This document shows, one piece after another, positions 23,810-35,585 of a stretch of 64,000 bases of DNA; the stretch's first letter is position 1, and each line of letters begins with the position of its first letter. Under the pieces are notes generated by a model that had not been told where the DNA came from, ran no database searches, and saw nothing but the letters and a program-made list of their open reading frames with translations. The stretch is from NCBI GenBank assembly GCA_900491605.1, contig UESW01004380.1, positions 483,763 through 547,762 of the forward strand. The letters run 5' to 3'. The translations under genes were made by a program, and so were the position numbers. This DNA is from Calamus simplicifolius (taxonomy: Eukaryota > Streptophyta > Magnoliopsida > Arecales > Arecaceae).

Positions 23810-24726
23810 TTATGTTTGTATCTTCTTCATCATCAAATTTTCAGAACTAGTTGCTAAAGATTCATCAAAAACTACATGAATGGATTCTTCAACAACTAAA
23901 GTTTTCTTGTTAAATACTCTATATGCTTTACTAGTTGTTGAGTATCCTAAGAATATTCCTTCATCAGATTTAGCATCAAATTTGCCTAAATTATTTTTAC
24001 CATTATTGTGAACAAAACATTTACAACCAAATGCATGAAAATATTTTATATTGGGTTTTCTATCATGCCATAATTCATAAGGTGTTTTCTTTAAAATAGG
24101 TCTTATTAAGGCTCTATTTAAGATGTAACATGCTGTGTTAATAGCTTCCGCCCAAAAGTATTTCGGGAGTTTACTTTCACATAGCATGGTACGGGCCATG
24201 TCTTCTAGAGTCCTATTTTTCTTTCAACTACACCATTTTGTTGTGGGGTCCTAGGTGCTGAAAAGTTATGATTAATACCATTTTCATTGCAAAAACTTTC
24301 AAATAAGTGATTTTCAAATTCAGTTCCATGATCACTTCTTAGAGACACTATGGTAGTGTTTTTCTCATTTGTTACTTTCTTGAAGAATTTCATGAATATC
24401 GAGAAAGTCTCATCTTTGTGAGCTAAAAACATTACCCAAGTGAATCTAGAGTAATCATCTACTATCACAAGACCATATTTCTTTCCTCCTAGACTTGTGG
24501 TTCTAGTTGGTCCAAAAAGGTCCATGTGAAGTAGCTCTAATGGCCTAGAAGTTGAAACAATATTTTTAGATTTGAAAGAACTTCTAGTTTGTTTTCCAAA
24601 CTGACATGCATCACATATTTTGTTATTTTCAAAATCTAATTTAGGTAAACCTTTTACTAAATCCATTCTAATTAGTTTTGAAATAGGTGTGTGCTTGCGT
24701 GACCTAATCTTCGATGCCACAACCAA
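23810..24726 (-). pseudogene. Copia integrase region
   Basis: Catalytic blocks are visible: LLHMDLFGPT (Asp), SLRSDHGTEFEN (Asp) and APRTPQQNGVVERK (Glu). The zinc-binding CDACQFGKQ segment is upstream. The tail (HAFGCKCFVHN, GIFLGYSTTSKAYRVFN) is the usual Copia integrase C-terminus. A frameshift at about 24200 separates core and tail. Confidence 0.92.
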
Positions 24727-25169
24727 CCAATCTCATTCATATTAGCATTATTAGCAACTAAGCAATGATTATTAGTAGACAATTTGTCTAAATCAATCAT
24801 GTATACATTGCCATTTCTATTTCCAATAAAAACAATGCTATTATCAATGGGATTAGCTACAGTGCATAAAGAAGATTCAAATGAAACTTTAAAACCTTTA
24901 TCACATAATTGACTTATACTAATTAAGTTATGCTTTAAACCATCAACATAAAGTACATTCTCAATAAATGTGGAGGGAGTTATTTGAATGTTACCAAACC
25001 CCAAGATTTGGCCTTTGCCATTGTCGCCAAATGTAACAACTCCTCCTTTCTTTTCTTCAAGGGTGATGAATTCTTCTTTGTCACCCGTCATATGTCTTGA
25101 GCAGCCACTATCAAGATACCACTTTCTCTTTGATCTCTTGGCTACAAGACATTCCTGCAATGATATCAA
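24672..25169 (-). pseudogene. Copia protease and GAG-pre-integrase region
   Basis: WYLDSGCSRHMTG is the Copia aspartic protease active site. GLKHNLISISQLCDKG and IGWLWHRRLGHAS mark the protease end and the GAG-pre-integrase domain. This section is open for about 165 codons. Confidence 0.92.
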
Positions 25170-25199
25170 ACTTTATGTTTAGGTACCCAAGCTTTCTTG

Positions 25200-26816
25200 G
25201 GTCCTTCATGGTTAGTACCAACAATATTGTTCCTTTCGGAACCCATATTTTCTTTCCTTTAACATTTAAGTTTTTATTAGGTTTTAGAATTTTACATTCA
25301 TAAGATTTATGTCCTTTTGATTACATTTAAAGCATGTAAAATTACTTTGGCCAGCACACACAAAAATATTTTTAATGATTTTTGTTTTCTTAAAGTGTTA
25401 TATCCTAATCCGCTTTGTCAAAAACTGCTTTTTGACTATTTAATAACATGTCTAGTTTAGTTGAACTTAATGTAAACTTATCAACTATGTTCTTATATTT
25501 TTCAACCTCTTTCTTAGTTTATCATTTTCATTAGAGATTGATTCTTTTTCTTTTATTAAATTTCATTTTCAGATTTAAGTTTCTTAACTTCATTATTAAG
25601 ATTTTCCTTTTCTTGAATGAAAGTTAAGTTTTCATTTTTTAAAATCTTGTATTTCTTTTTCAAAACTTGAAATCCCCAACAAGTTCATTAAAGGCATCAA
25701 AAAGTTCATCAAAAGCAAATTCATCGCAAGGGTTGTCGGAACTTACCTCATCGTTGTCGTCCGCCATGAAACATACGTTTGCGACTTCCTTTTGTTCTTC
25801 TTCTTCGGAAGAAGATTCCTCGCTGTCACTCCAAGTCGCCACATAAGCCTTCTTTTTCTTTTGTAGGCTTTCTTCAATTTTGGACATTCATTCCTAAAGT
25901 GCCCCGGTTTATTACACTCATAACAAGTCAAGGGGTCTTTCTCTTTTTCTTTGTCCTTGTCCTTATTTTATCCTTTTCTCCTTCCCACTTAGCTCCAAAT
26001 TTTTTCTTGTGGAAGGGTTTCTTTTCCTCATAAATCTTTTAAATTTCTTTGCTAAGAGAGCAGTCTCTTCATCATTATCATCATCATCATCACTGCTGCT
26101 CTCTTCTTCCTTTTGCAGCTTTGAGGGCAATAACTTTCTTTTTCTTTGAGTCCTCCTCTACATGCTGCCTCATAGTCAGCTCATGGGTCATAAGAGATCC
26201 TAGAAGCTCCTCTAAGGGTAAAGTGTTGAGGTCCTTAGCTTCTTGGATTGCAGTCATTTTTGCTTCCCATGATCTTGGTAATGACCTAAGAATTTTTCGA
26301 ACAAGTTCAGAGTTAGTATATGTCTTACCAAGACTTTTCAAACCATTTACAATATCTGTGAATCTAGTGTACATGCATGCAATGGTTTCAGATTGTTCCA
26401 TGCTAAATAATTCATATTTATGAACAAGAATATTAATTTTAGATTCTTTTACTTGGTTGGTACCCTCATGGGTAACCTCTAATCTATCCCAAATCTCCTT
26501 TGCGGAATTACATGTGGAGATTCTATTAAATTCATTAGCATCTAAGGAGCAATATAAACATTCATGGCTTTAGCATTAAGCTGTGCCATTTTCTATCATT
26601 ATCATTCCAGTCCCTTTCGGGCTTAGGAACAATAGTGCCATCAATAACATGTGTGGGTGTACTAGGTCCATTGATTATAACACCCCACAGCTCATAATCA
26701 GAAGCTTGAATGAATATCCTCATTCTAGCTTTCCAATATGAATAATTTGAACCATTAAACAGTGAAGGTCTATTCGTAGAATGACCTTCAGCAAATGATC
26801 CAACTTGTGTTGCCAT
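25200..26816 (-). pseudogene. Copia gag remnant
   Basis: A start at 26816 leads into RPSLFNGSNYSYWKARMRIF, the common SIRE/Copia gag N-terminus. A second frame at 26401-26090 holds the capsid middle (ILRSLPRSWEAKMTAI, LEELLGSLMTHEL). The zinc knuckle CYECNKPGHFRNEC (CX2CX4HX4C) is at about 25925-25884. At least three frameshifts separate the parts. Confidence 0.9.
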
Positions 26817-26862
26817 TTGGAACTTTAGCTCTTGATCGTGTGATCAAATCTAATGAGCACTA

Positions 26863-26874
26863 GCTCTGATACCA
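26863..26874 (-). promoter_or_regulatory. Primer binding site, initiator tRNA-Met type
   Basis: The minus strand reads TGGTATCAGAGC two bases after the 5' LTR end. It is complementary to the 3' end of plant initiator methionine tRNA, the normal primer for Ty1/Copia. Confidence 0.93.
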
Positions 26875-26876
26875 AT

Positions 26877-28560
26877 TGTTGGCCCAGATGACAACCCAAG
26901 AGGGGGGGGGGGTGAATTGGGTTCTTTAAAAATTAGCCTTTTAAAATGTTTGCTTAAGAAGAATGAAGGCAATAGCAATGCAAATACCAAGTGCAGTGAA
27001 TAAACAGAGATAGAGAAAGAGTCAATGAAAGCACGGCAAACACAAAGAGTTTATAGTGGTTCGGTGTATCCAACACCTACGTCCACTCCCAAGATTCACT
27101 TGGGTCCACACTATAATCATCCTAGATTACAGCAGAGTTGTTTTACAAGCTCACAACTCAAACTTGTTGTTTTCCGGGCGCACAACGAACCCAGCTGGTT
27201 TTCAAGGGCTCACCAGCACAAAAACCCTTAACCCAAGCTTTACCAAGCTTGTACCGAGGTAAGACTACCTCAACTAGTTCAATCCCCCAGATTGAACTAG
27301 ATACAAAGAATAAAAGTATGGTTTTTCAGTTACAAAGCTCCTCAATGAGCAGATTAACAAATGTAAGAATAAAGTTTAGAAAAGCCTGATTTGCAGATGG
27401 TTGGCTTTGAGCTTTTCTTCTTTTCCTCTTTTCCTCAACTCTTTTGAAGTGTAGAATCTGGCCTCAGCTTGGATTCTTCACGGAATGAACTTTGGAGTTG
27501 ATTTGAGCTTTTCCTCTTTTGAGCATTGAAAATCACTTGAAATGCTCTTGAATAGCTCTTGGATTTTCTTCTGAAGCTTCCTTGGATTGTTGAGCTTGAA
27601 CACAGAAGGAGCTTCCTTGGATTTCACACTCTTTCTTTCACTCTATTTTGAATCACGGATTTTTTCAAATGAAGCTCTGTTTTTCCAATTTTTCTTTTCT
27701 TTTCTCTTGAAATGAATATCTCTCTTTTTGTCTCTATTTGATTTGAAAACGGCTTCTCTATTTATAGATTCTGCAAAAATATAGCCGTTAGAAACAAAGA
27801 AAAATAGCCGTTAATCGAAAATCTTACCGTTGACGCTGAGTTGGCATTCGGAAAAATTTTGCCCAGATTTGCTGGAGTCGACTCATGCTTTTCCGAGTCG
27901 GCTCGAGGTCGTGATACTAAAAATAGAAATGTTTAGAAAGTCAAAGGGTTGACTCACCAAAAGTAAAGTGTCGACTCCTGAAAGTCGGGGGTCGACTCAT
28001 GAAAAGTTGGGGTCGACTCGCAAAGTGCTCAGAAAAATACACCTCTGGTGTCTGAGCGGAGTCGACTCGCACAGTCATGGAGTCGGCTCGACAGAATCGG
28101 GGGTCGACTCGAGAAATTACGTGGGTCGACTCGAGACAGACAGTCAATTTCTGTACTCTGAGGGAGTCGACTCTGAAACTCAAGAGTCGGCTCCGGAACG
28201 TATCAAAAATCAGAAAGTTTTCTGATTGACTTTAAATTCGTTCCAGATTCATTTTAAATCATTGAATTGACTTGAATAAAATAAAATTGACATTAAGAAT
28301 CAATTCAAGAAGTGTTCCAAAAACTCATTGATTGAAATATTAAGTATTGAATTTCTAATTGAAAGCTTAAACATTGAACATGAAGTTACTTTCAAATTAA
28401 ATAAAGTCATACTTTAACATTCTCATTTATTGTTCTGAATAAATTCATTGCTCATGTAAATAAACTCATTACATCATTTAATGTACACATGGCTTTTGGT
28501 AATCATCAAAATCAATAAGATAGATTTGGGGCATGTAATTTTTCAACAATCTCCCCAACA
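26877..28560 (-). repeat. 5' LTR of the nested Copia element
   Basis: It has the same ends as the 3' LTR. The minus-strand TATA box is at 27756-27768 and the GTCGAC cluster at 27873-28195. The high similarity to the 3' LTR suggests a fairly recent insertion. Confidence 0.92.
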
Positions 28561-28636
28561 ACGGCTGATCCATTTATTGATTTCCAGTCAAACTATAAGA
28601 CAAAAGAAAGAAAAAACACATATAGTCCCCCAAGAG

Positions 28637-31600
28637 TTAGGACTTGGGGTCGATCCCAGCATCTCCTGCGGCGGCATCAGCAGGGGCATCGCTTGCCCCC
28701 CCCTTCTCGAAAGTATCACGAAGGGATACATCGGCAGTCGCATCAATTCCCAGGATAGCTTCGAGGTCGACATCAGATATTTCTCCATACTCGTCCTCCT
28801 CGACCCTCGGGGTCTATGCTTCATAATGTTCGGCTGCCAAGCACGACAGGTCCAGATCAGGATAAGCCTGGGCAACCTTAGCCCACGCCTCATCTTCGCC
28901 TAGCTGAAATGCATCGGCGCAGGCTGCCCTGCGTTCGTCGGCAAATTCGATGGATTTCTTGTACTCATCTACCGCCGAGGAGGCCTGCGCATTTGCCTCA
29001 GCTAATTGCTTCTCCAGTTCGGAGATCCTTCGGTTCTTCGAGGCTACCTCCTCTCCGAACGCCGCTAATCGCCCCTGAAATTCCTGGCTCGCCCTGTGCA
29101 ACTGCAGGCCAAAAGTCGAGTAAAGCAAAAGTCGAAAGATCAATATAAGTGAAACTAATAGCGCCTTACCTGCTCCTCCCGCCGGGCTAGCTCGCCCTCC
29201 AACACATGGACCCTGTTGAGAGCCCTAGACTTAGCCGACTGGTTCTGTCGAAGGCTCTCTTTCAGCTCATCCACCCGGGCCTGGGTATCTCCGATTTCTT
29301 GACGGGCAAAGCCGACCTCATCAGATAGTTAGGCAGCCCGTTCATCCGATCACTTCAGCCGATCCTTTGTATCGGCGAGCTCTTTATTTAGGCGGGTAAG
29401 GTGGTCCTGCTGCCACCGGCATTTGTGCTCTTCCTCCTTGAGCCTTTTTCCCCAGCTGGCTTTATCTTCGGCGTGGCTAGCCTTCAGCTGGTCCCACCTC
29501 TTATCAAAGAATAATTGCATGGTTTTAACCTTGCTCTCGTGCTTCGCCCTGGCCTAAGAAAGCTCCAGACTAGCCTTCTCGGATTGCTCGCGGAAGCCTT
29601 GGAGCTCACCAATCTGTATGATGAGTCGAGAGGCTCTTTCCCTCTCAACCGCAAGAATTTTGTTGGTCTCCCCAAGCTCCCGTTGGAGCTCACCAACCTG
29701 TACGGCGAGTCGAGGGGCTCTCTCCCTCTCAACCACGAGAATCCTGCGAGCCTCCCCAAGCTCCCTTTGAAGGACCACCAGGGCTCGAGAGAGCTTGTCA
29801 GTAGAATCCGTCCTCTCCTTGAAGCGATCAGCCTTGTAGCGGGCCCGAGCCCAAGCTCCAACGACCAGATGTAAACGCCATTTCAGCGCCCTCATAATTA
29901 GGGCGCTTTGCAAAAAAGGATGACACGCATAAAAGACAGTCGAACTAACTGACTAAAGGCCCGACTTCGGTGCAACAACTTACCCGAGACGCGTAGTCCA
30001 TGGCGATCCTTGTGAGAGCAAGGTCGTCAATTTCGGGAAGAAGAAAAGCCTCATTCGGCACCCCAGCGCAATGGAAGGCCATCTCGATAAGGTCTTCCGG
30101 ATGACCCCCTCCTGTTGAAGAATTCTCCTCCCCTTGGAACATGGACCGCATCAGAGCGGAGAACCTGGCGCTCACTTTCGGGTCACGTGAGTGAAAGTCT
30201 GCTCCTAGGGAGCCATCCAAAACGCTCGCGACCCATGAACTTCTCGATAGGCCAGCTTTCGCCGCCAGGGCCCTCGCTTGGGAAGCTTCGGACGTTTCGA
30301 CTCTGGCAAGGAGAGCCCTGGCCGAAGTATCTCCTTCGCTCGCCGGCTCCCCTCCTTCTCCTTCGTCCCCTCCTTCTCCTTCTTCCTCTTCTTCTCCCTC
30401 TGCTTCCGTCTCCTCAGGAATCCCCCTGTCCACAACGGACCCTTCGGGAACTTCTGCTCCCCTCGGAGCCTCCTGTGCCTCAGCAGAAGGCCCTTCGCCA
30501 GATAGCCCCCCGCGAATTTCGGTCGTTGGTTTGGCGGGTTCGGCCATCTCCTCATCGCCCGCTGACTCTCCTACCGGCGGCCAGGCTGAACCTCAACAGC
30601 CGCAACCTCCTCCCCTGCCTCAATGGAAGCGGAGGTCGCTCCCACCTCCTCCTGCAACCTCGCAGAACCACTGGTCTCCAATGAGGGAGACCGAACCGCC
30701 TCGTCTGCAGGGGCCCCCAAGCCTACCGCCGTTTCCCCTTCGCCATCGTCGGACAAAACGACAACGCGGGGGGGGGGGGGAGGAAACCTCAGCAGCCTCC
30801 TTTGAAACCCCGCGACTTCCCGATCTCCACCCCTGGACAGACCCTGCTTCGGCGCCGAAAGATCATGTGCCACCGGAACTTTGGTAGTTTCAGCCTGCGG
30901 CAACGAGGAGCGCCGACTATCACCGTCTCCCCCGATCCCCCTAGAGTGGGAGCCGAAAGGGCGAGACCTCTTCTCGGACCGATGCCTGCTGCTGGAGCCG
31001 GATCTCCTGCGGCGCTTTCCCAGCTCCTCCCTCATCTGGTCTGCGAGCGCCGACCTTTCGGCTGTAGGGCCAATATGATTCACCCGTTAGTTCATACAGA
31101 AATCAAAGATGAAGCCACGCTAAACTATCAATTATGGGGTAATACTCACCGCGAGGATCGACGGGGCTCAGTCTAGCCATAATGAGAGCATCCTCTGATA
31201 AGAGAACGCTGGCTAGGAGCGCCTGACTGCCATGCAGCACAATCAGATCCCTCTTCTCCGAATCAGTTAACTCTAGTGCGCTTCTGGATCCTTCATTTAC
31301 TGCCCCCATACCCGAGGAAAGTCCAAACCAATGTTCCCCCCGACTATGAAGAACCGCGACTTCCATTCCTTTATCGACGATGGGTTATCCGATATCATCT
31401 TGAAGGATCTCCGGGGACCGATGTAAGGCCATTCTGAGGCCCTCCCGGAGACCAGATTGAAGCACACCCTAAATAGCGAAAGGGTCGTGGTCACCCCGAG
31501 GTGTTTGTACAACGAGATGAACCCGATAAGGTTGCGCCAATTGTTGGGGGCCACCATGGTGAAGCATATATTGTAGAACTTCATCACCTTCCGCACCAAC

Positions 31601-31830
31601 GGATGAAGAGGAAACCGGAGACCTGCCCTCAAGCTTTCCTCATAACAGAACGCTCCGTCCCCTAATTCGGATGTCACCCTATCCTCAGTCGTCGGGGGAA
31701 ACAAGACGACGTCCTGGGGGATTTTGTACAAGTGGCGCATCCGTTCTAAATCTGCCATAGTCACCTCCGAAGCTTGGTTGCTTGGGCTCACCATTTCTTC
31801 AATCGCAAGAGATGCTGAGCAAGATCGCAA
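28637..31830 (-). pseudogene. Multi-exon antisense gene of the Gypsy element (PF04195 'putative gypsy type transposon'-like N-terminus plus coiled coils)
   Basis: It runs opposite to gag-pol, ending about 370 bp before the 3' LTR. The N-terminal exon (31830 or 31794 to 31150) carries LRFPLHPLVRKVMKFYNIC, MVAPNNWRNLIGFISLYKHLGV and WKSRFFIVGG, as in the plant PF04195 family. A six-base C run at 31336-31341 causes a frameshift. Intron 1 (31149-31062, 88 nt, GTGAGT to CTACAG) joins SPVDPR to AERSALADQ in frame. The next exon is acidic and low-complexity, with a shift near 30590, and ends at donor CGG/GTAAGT (29984). A long coiled-coil exon (about 29905-29170) has in-frame stops. A 68-nt intron (29169-29102) is phase-matched and leads to LHRASQEFQGRLAAF coiled coil and an acidic tail, with one more stop at 28814-28816. 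Function is unknown. The element is named after this family only by resemblance. Confidence 0.75.
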
Positions 31831-32180
31831 CGAAAACAGGAAGACGAAGTTCTTTAAAGGAGAACGAAAGGGGCACTATAAATAAAGATAGCACCGCCAC
31901 AACTCCATTTTCTAATTGAAACCGCCTCAGGATGAGGGCGAGGCATCCCAACCTAGGCATCCGGAACTGCCACTATGGGCACCATGAAAATCAAGATTTC
32001 CCACACGGCGCTTCCCCAACCGTTACCTTTGCCCCTAAGGAATGACGGATCCACCTCGGAAAGGCAAGACGGCCCCACAACATTAATTAGGGCATCATTG
32101 CGTAGGATATCAAATACGCATCCCCAAATGCAGATCGCGCCACTTAAGCCTATACTCCCTATGCCCGAACCTACGCTTCG

Positions 32181-32199
32181 AACTAGGGAGTGGGGGGCA
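32181..32199 (+). promoter_or_regulatory. Polypurine tract of the Gypsy element
   Basis: AACTAGGGAGTGGGGGGCA directly precedes the 3' LTR start TGTATTGAGG. Confidence 0.8.
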
Positions 32200-33369
32200 T
32201 GTATTGAGGGGTAAAATCGTTATTGCATTGATAATCATGCGAGGAGGGTAGGATCAGCCCCATCCCTCCGCCCGCTATGATATGCCCCCGAGGAACAAGC
32301 TAAACTAATGAAGTCCGACAGGCCGTGCAACCCTGACTCATTTTTCTTGGTTCCCATAGCTCGGTTTTTTTTCGAGCTACATATAGCTCGGCTTCCCCCG
32401 AGCCTCCCATGGCTCGGATTTCCTCGAGCTTCTATGGCTCGGCTTCCCCCGAGCTTCCCATAGCTCGGCCTCCTCGAGCTCCTATAGCTCGGCTTCCCTC
32501 GAGCTTCCCATAGCTCGGCCTCCTCGAGCTCCTATAGCTCAGCTCCCTCCGAGCTTCTATGGCTCGGCTTCCCCCGAGCTTCCCATAGCTCGGCCTCTCT
32601 AAGTTCCCATAGCTTGGTTTTTCCGAGCTACCTATAGCTCGGCTTCCCCCAAGCCTCCCATGGTTCGGCCTTCCTCGAGCTCCTATAGCTCGGCTTCCCC
32701 CGAGCTTCTATGGCTCAGCCTTCCCCCGAGCTTCTATAGCTCGGCCTCCCTGAGCGATCCATGACTCGACACTCACCTCCATGGAATCCAACGCGGGGGA
32801 GCCTAGACCTATCGTAACAGAATCCCAAACAAAGAATCATGTTGGAGAGTGGTCTAGGTCCTAACATAACTACCTGGGACCTATGCATCTATCAGATCTC
32901 AGGCCATCAAAGAGCTCTCCTAGCCGTCGATCCCTCAACGAACAAGATACGGATCCCACCAGCCTTACAACGGCCTGATTTGATTTATTCCCGTATCTTA
33001 ACAACCTTCGAACCTTCGAGAAGGCGCTCAAGATCCAGGTGATTGCCTATAAATACGACACCCCTAGATTCTCTCAGGTATGCGCTCACGGCCCCTGGCT
33101 CACTCTCACTCTCTCACTCTCCCCCACTGCTCGTCGGCGCTCCCCTAGAGCTCCCGATCAGCCACCCCTAGAGAGACTCCCCGGAGAGATCCCTCTTCCC
33201 ATTTTCTGTTGATCTCCGATCCCCACTGACTTGAGCGTTGAAGGATCTTCCGTGGAGGGCCACCCCCAACGCCTCTCGCGCGAGGACTTCTGTGCAGATC
33301 CGTCCAGGAGGAAGCCCAGACCAGAAGACCGATCGCGCCTGAGTCGGAGGACAGATACCGACGGCAACA
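32200..33369 (+). repeat. 3' LTR of the Gypsy element
   Basis: Ends TG...CA (GGCAACA), followed by the target duplication GTTCT at 33370-33374. The hairpin array is at 32340-32765 and the TATA box at 33046-33055. Confidence 0.92.
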
Positions 33370-33374
33370 GTTCT

Positions 33375-33605
33375 AAACCAAAAGCCTAGCTTTGTTCACA
33401 TTTTCTTTGAACCTGGATGATCAGGTTTATGTTTAAACCACTTGATATCTCCTAGAATAAGAATATTCTCTATTTCTTTTCCTCTTGTTTCTCCTATTGA
33501 CAATGATCAGGATTGAACAGCAGTATGCCAAACAGGCTCCGAAAAAGGATAAGGGCATGGCTTTGAGAAAGGACAAATTTAAACATGGTTCGTCTCTCCT
33601 AATTG
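33375..33605 (+). other. Old flank between two insertions; possible stray exon
   Basis: After a CAATGATCAG acceptor-like site at 33510, an open, lysine-rich frame of about 26 codons runs to 33587 (RIEQQYAKQAPKKDKG start). If the solo LTR at 33611-35722 and one target copy are removed, the frame stays open into 35728-35800. I do not recognise it and cannot exclude chance. Confidence 0.2.
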
Positions 33606-34163
33606 CCTTTTGTTGCCGCCAAATCACTTTTGAGGAGCGTCAAGCGACAGAAATGCTTCGTTGACCTTCAGAGGAATGATAGGGACCGCCTCCTTTAGCC
33701 AGAAACCTGCAAGAAAAGTTCCAGACCGGTGGTTCCAGCGGAGACCCTCCGACGCTTAAATCAGCGATCTGGAGAACATGAATTTTTAATGAGAGAGTAG
33801 AGATTGAGTCCCCTCCCCCCCTCCTCGTTGGGGGATTGGGGTCTTTATATACCTGTTCGGGGGTCCCTCTTACCCTTCACTTGTAACAGCCGAGTAATAT
33901 CTTCTGTTCCTCGTAGGTGGGCATACTAACTGCTAAACGTATGTCATAAGTATACCTCTTAATTTTTTGGAAACCGTCTGTGACCTTAGTAATTGCCGGT
34001 TCATAATATTTGGTGACCACCTGTGATCTTGGTAAAGCCATGTAGAATTCCTTCAGCAAGCGGATGCTTGTCGGCCTCTGCCGCCGAGGCCGATGCCGAG
34101 ACCGACGCCAAGACCGAGACCGATGCCGCGTCAAAGCGGGACACGGCCGACACCAAGATCAAT

Positions 34164-34400
34164 GTGGGCCACGTAGGAGATGGGCCCAAGGCCATGCGGA
34201 GGTCGATGTCGATGCCGTTGCCGAGACCGACGCCATGTCGAAGTGGGTCGCGGCCGACACCATGATCGAGGTGGGCCACGAAGGAGATGGGCCCAAGGCC
34301 ACGCGGAGGTCGATGCCAACGCCGTTGCTGAGACCGACGCCATGTCGAAATGGGCCGTTGTCGAAGCCGACGCTGACGTCGCGCTGAGACTGACGCCGAG
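34164..34400. repeat. 107-bp direct repeat, two copies, GC-rich
   Basis: Copies start with GTGGGCCACG at 34164 and 34271 and contain GAGACCGACGCCATGTCGAA. They lie within the solo LTR next to the minisatellite. Confidence 0.7.
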
Positions 34401-34664
34401 ACCGAGACGGGCGGAGTGCACCGAACCATGTGACGTTGAGCTCGCGATTTCTCATCTCGTGGGTCGTGTGGGTCCCAAGGTACAACCGTTGGGGGGAGAA
34501 GGATGATGTTGAGTTGAAGCCAACTGTCCCTCGTAGAGTATCGAGTATAGAGTGCTTGCGTGGCCCTGCTCATGCCCTTGGATGAGCTTGCATGGCATTG
34601 TTCACGTACAAGGCTCTGTTCACTTGCATGGCACTGTTAACGGCGAGGGAGCTTGGCAGCTTAG

Positions 34665-35585
34665 AGGTGTCAGCCTTTGGGACCATCGGTCTTGGAGGCA
34701 TCGGTCATAGAGTTATCGGCCTTGGAGCCGTCGGTCTTGGAGGCGTCGGTCATAGAGCCGTCGGCCTTGGAGCCATCGGTCTTGGAGCCGTCGGCCTTTG
34801 GGGCCGTCGATCTTGGAGCCGTCGGCCTTTGGAGCCGTCGGTCTTGGAGGTGCCGTCGATCATAGAGCCGTCGGCCTTGGAGCTGTTGGCCTTTGGGGCC
34901 TTCGGTCTTGGAGGTGTCGGCCTTTGGGGCCATCGGTCATGGAGCTGTCGGCCTTTGGGGCCGTCGGTCTTGAAGGTGCCGACCTTAGAGGTGCCGGTCT
35001 TGGAGGTGCCGGCCTTGGAGCTGTCGGTCATAGAGCCGTCGGCCTTGGAGCCGTCGGTCATGGAGCCATCGGTCTTTGGGGCCGTCGGTCTTGGAGCTGT
35101 CGGCCATGGAGCTCTCGGCCTTGGAGGCGTCGGCCATGGAGCTGTCGGCCTTGAAGCCGTCGGCCTTTGGGGCCGTCAGTCTTGGAGCCATCGGTCATGG
35201 AGCCATCAGCCTTGGAGCCGTCGGCCTTGGAGGTGCCGGCCTTAGAGGTGCCGGTCTTGGAGGTGCCGGCCTTGGAGCCGTCGGCATTGGAGCCGTCGGT
35301 CATGGAGCCATCGGCCTTTGGGGTCGTCGGTCTTGGAGCTCTCGGCCATGGAGCTCTCGGCCTTGGAGGCATCGGCCATGGAGCTGTCGGCCTTGGAGCC
35401 GTCGGCCTTTGGGGCCGTCGGTCATGGAGCATCAGCCTTGGAGCCGTCGTCCTTTGGGGCTGTCGGTCTTGGAGGTGTCGTCGATCATAGAGTCGTCGGC
35501 TTTAGAGCTGTCGGCCTTGGAGGTGCCGTCGGTCATAGAGCCGTCGGCCTTTGGGGCCGTCGGTCTTGAAGCTGTCGGCCATGGA
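34665..35585. repeat. 15/16-bp minisatellite of about 60 units in the solo LTR
   Basis: Units are variants of CTTGGAGCCGTCGGC or CTTTGGGGCCGTCGGT. The core GCCG-T-CGGC is a short palindrome. Mixed 15- and 16-bp units shift frame repeatedly, which creates long open frames on both strands that are not genes. Confidence 0.9.

Larger units (their letters stand above)
18113..28560 (-). mobile_element. Nested Ty1/Copia element, SIRE-type, minus strand
   Basis: LTRs at 18113-19777 and 26877-28560 are very similar by eye, and the element is bounded by the 5-bp duplication ACGGC (18108-18112 and 28561-28565). On the minus strand the order is 5' LTR, initiator-Met PBS, gag, protease, integrase, RT, RNase H, an extra ORF, polypurine tract, 3' LTR. 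Integrase before RT defines Copia. The extra ORF after pol fits the SIRE/Maximus lineage. Pol is broken by many frameshifts. The insertion interrupts the Gypsy 3' region and is therefore younger than it. Confidence 0.95.
7356..33369 (+). mobile_element. Ty3/Gypsy Tat-lineage LTR retrotransposon with a nested Copia insertion
   Basis: LTRs at 7356-8593 and 32200-33369 both begin TGT(AT)TGAGGGGTAAAATC and are flanked by the 5-bp duplication GTTCT (7351-7355 and 33370-33374). A PBS follows the 5' LTR and a polypurine tract precedes the 3' LTR. Gag, protease, reverse transcriptase, RNase H, a second archaeal-type RNase H and integrase follow in Gypsy order. The second RNase H and the long 3' non-pol region with antisense genes are Tat-lineage traits (Grande in maize is a known case). 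Removing the nested Copia (18113-28560) leaves about 15.6 kb, a normal size for the lineage. Many stops and frameshifts make it non-functional. Confidence 0.93.

Noticed and set aside
30115..30684. 189-codon plus-strand frame
   Set aside because: Shadow of the antisense gene, whose minus strand has phase-matched introns and recognisable protein blocks.
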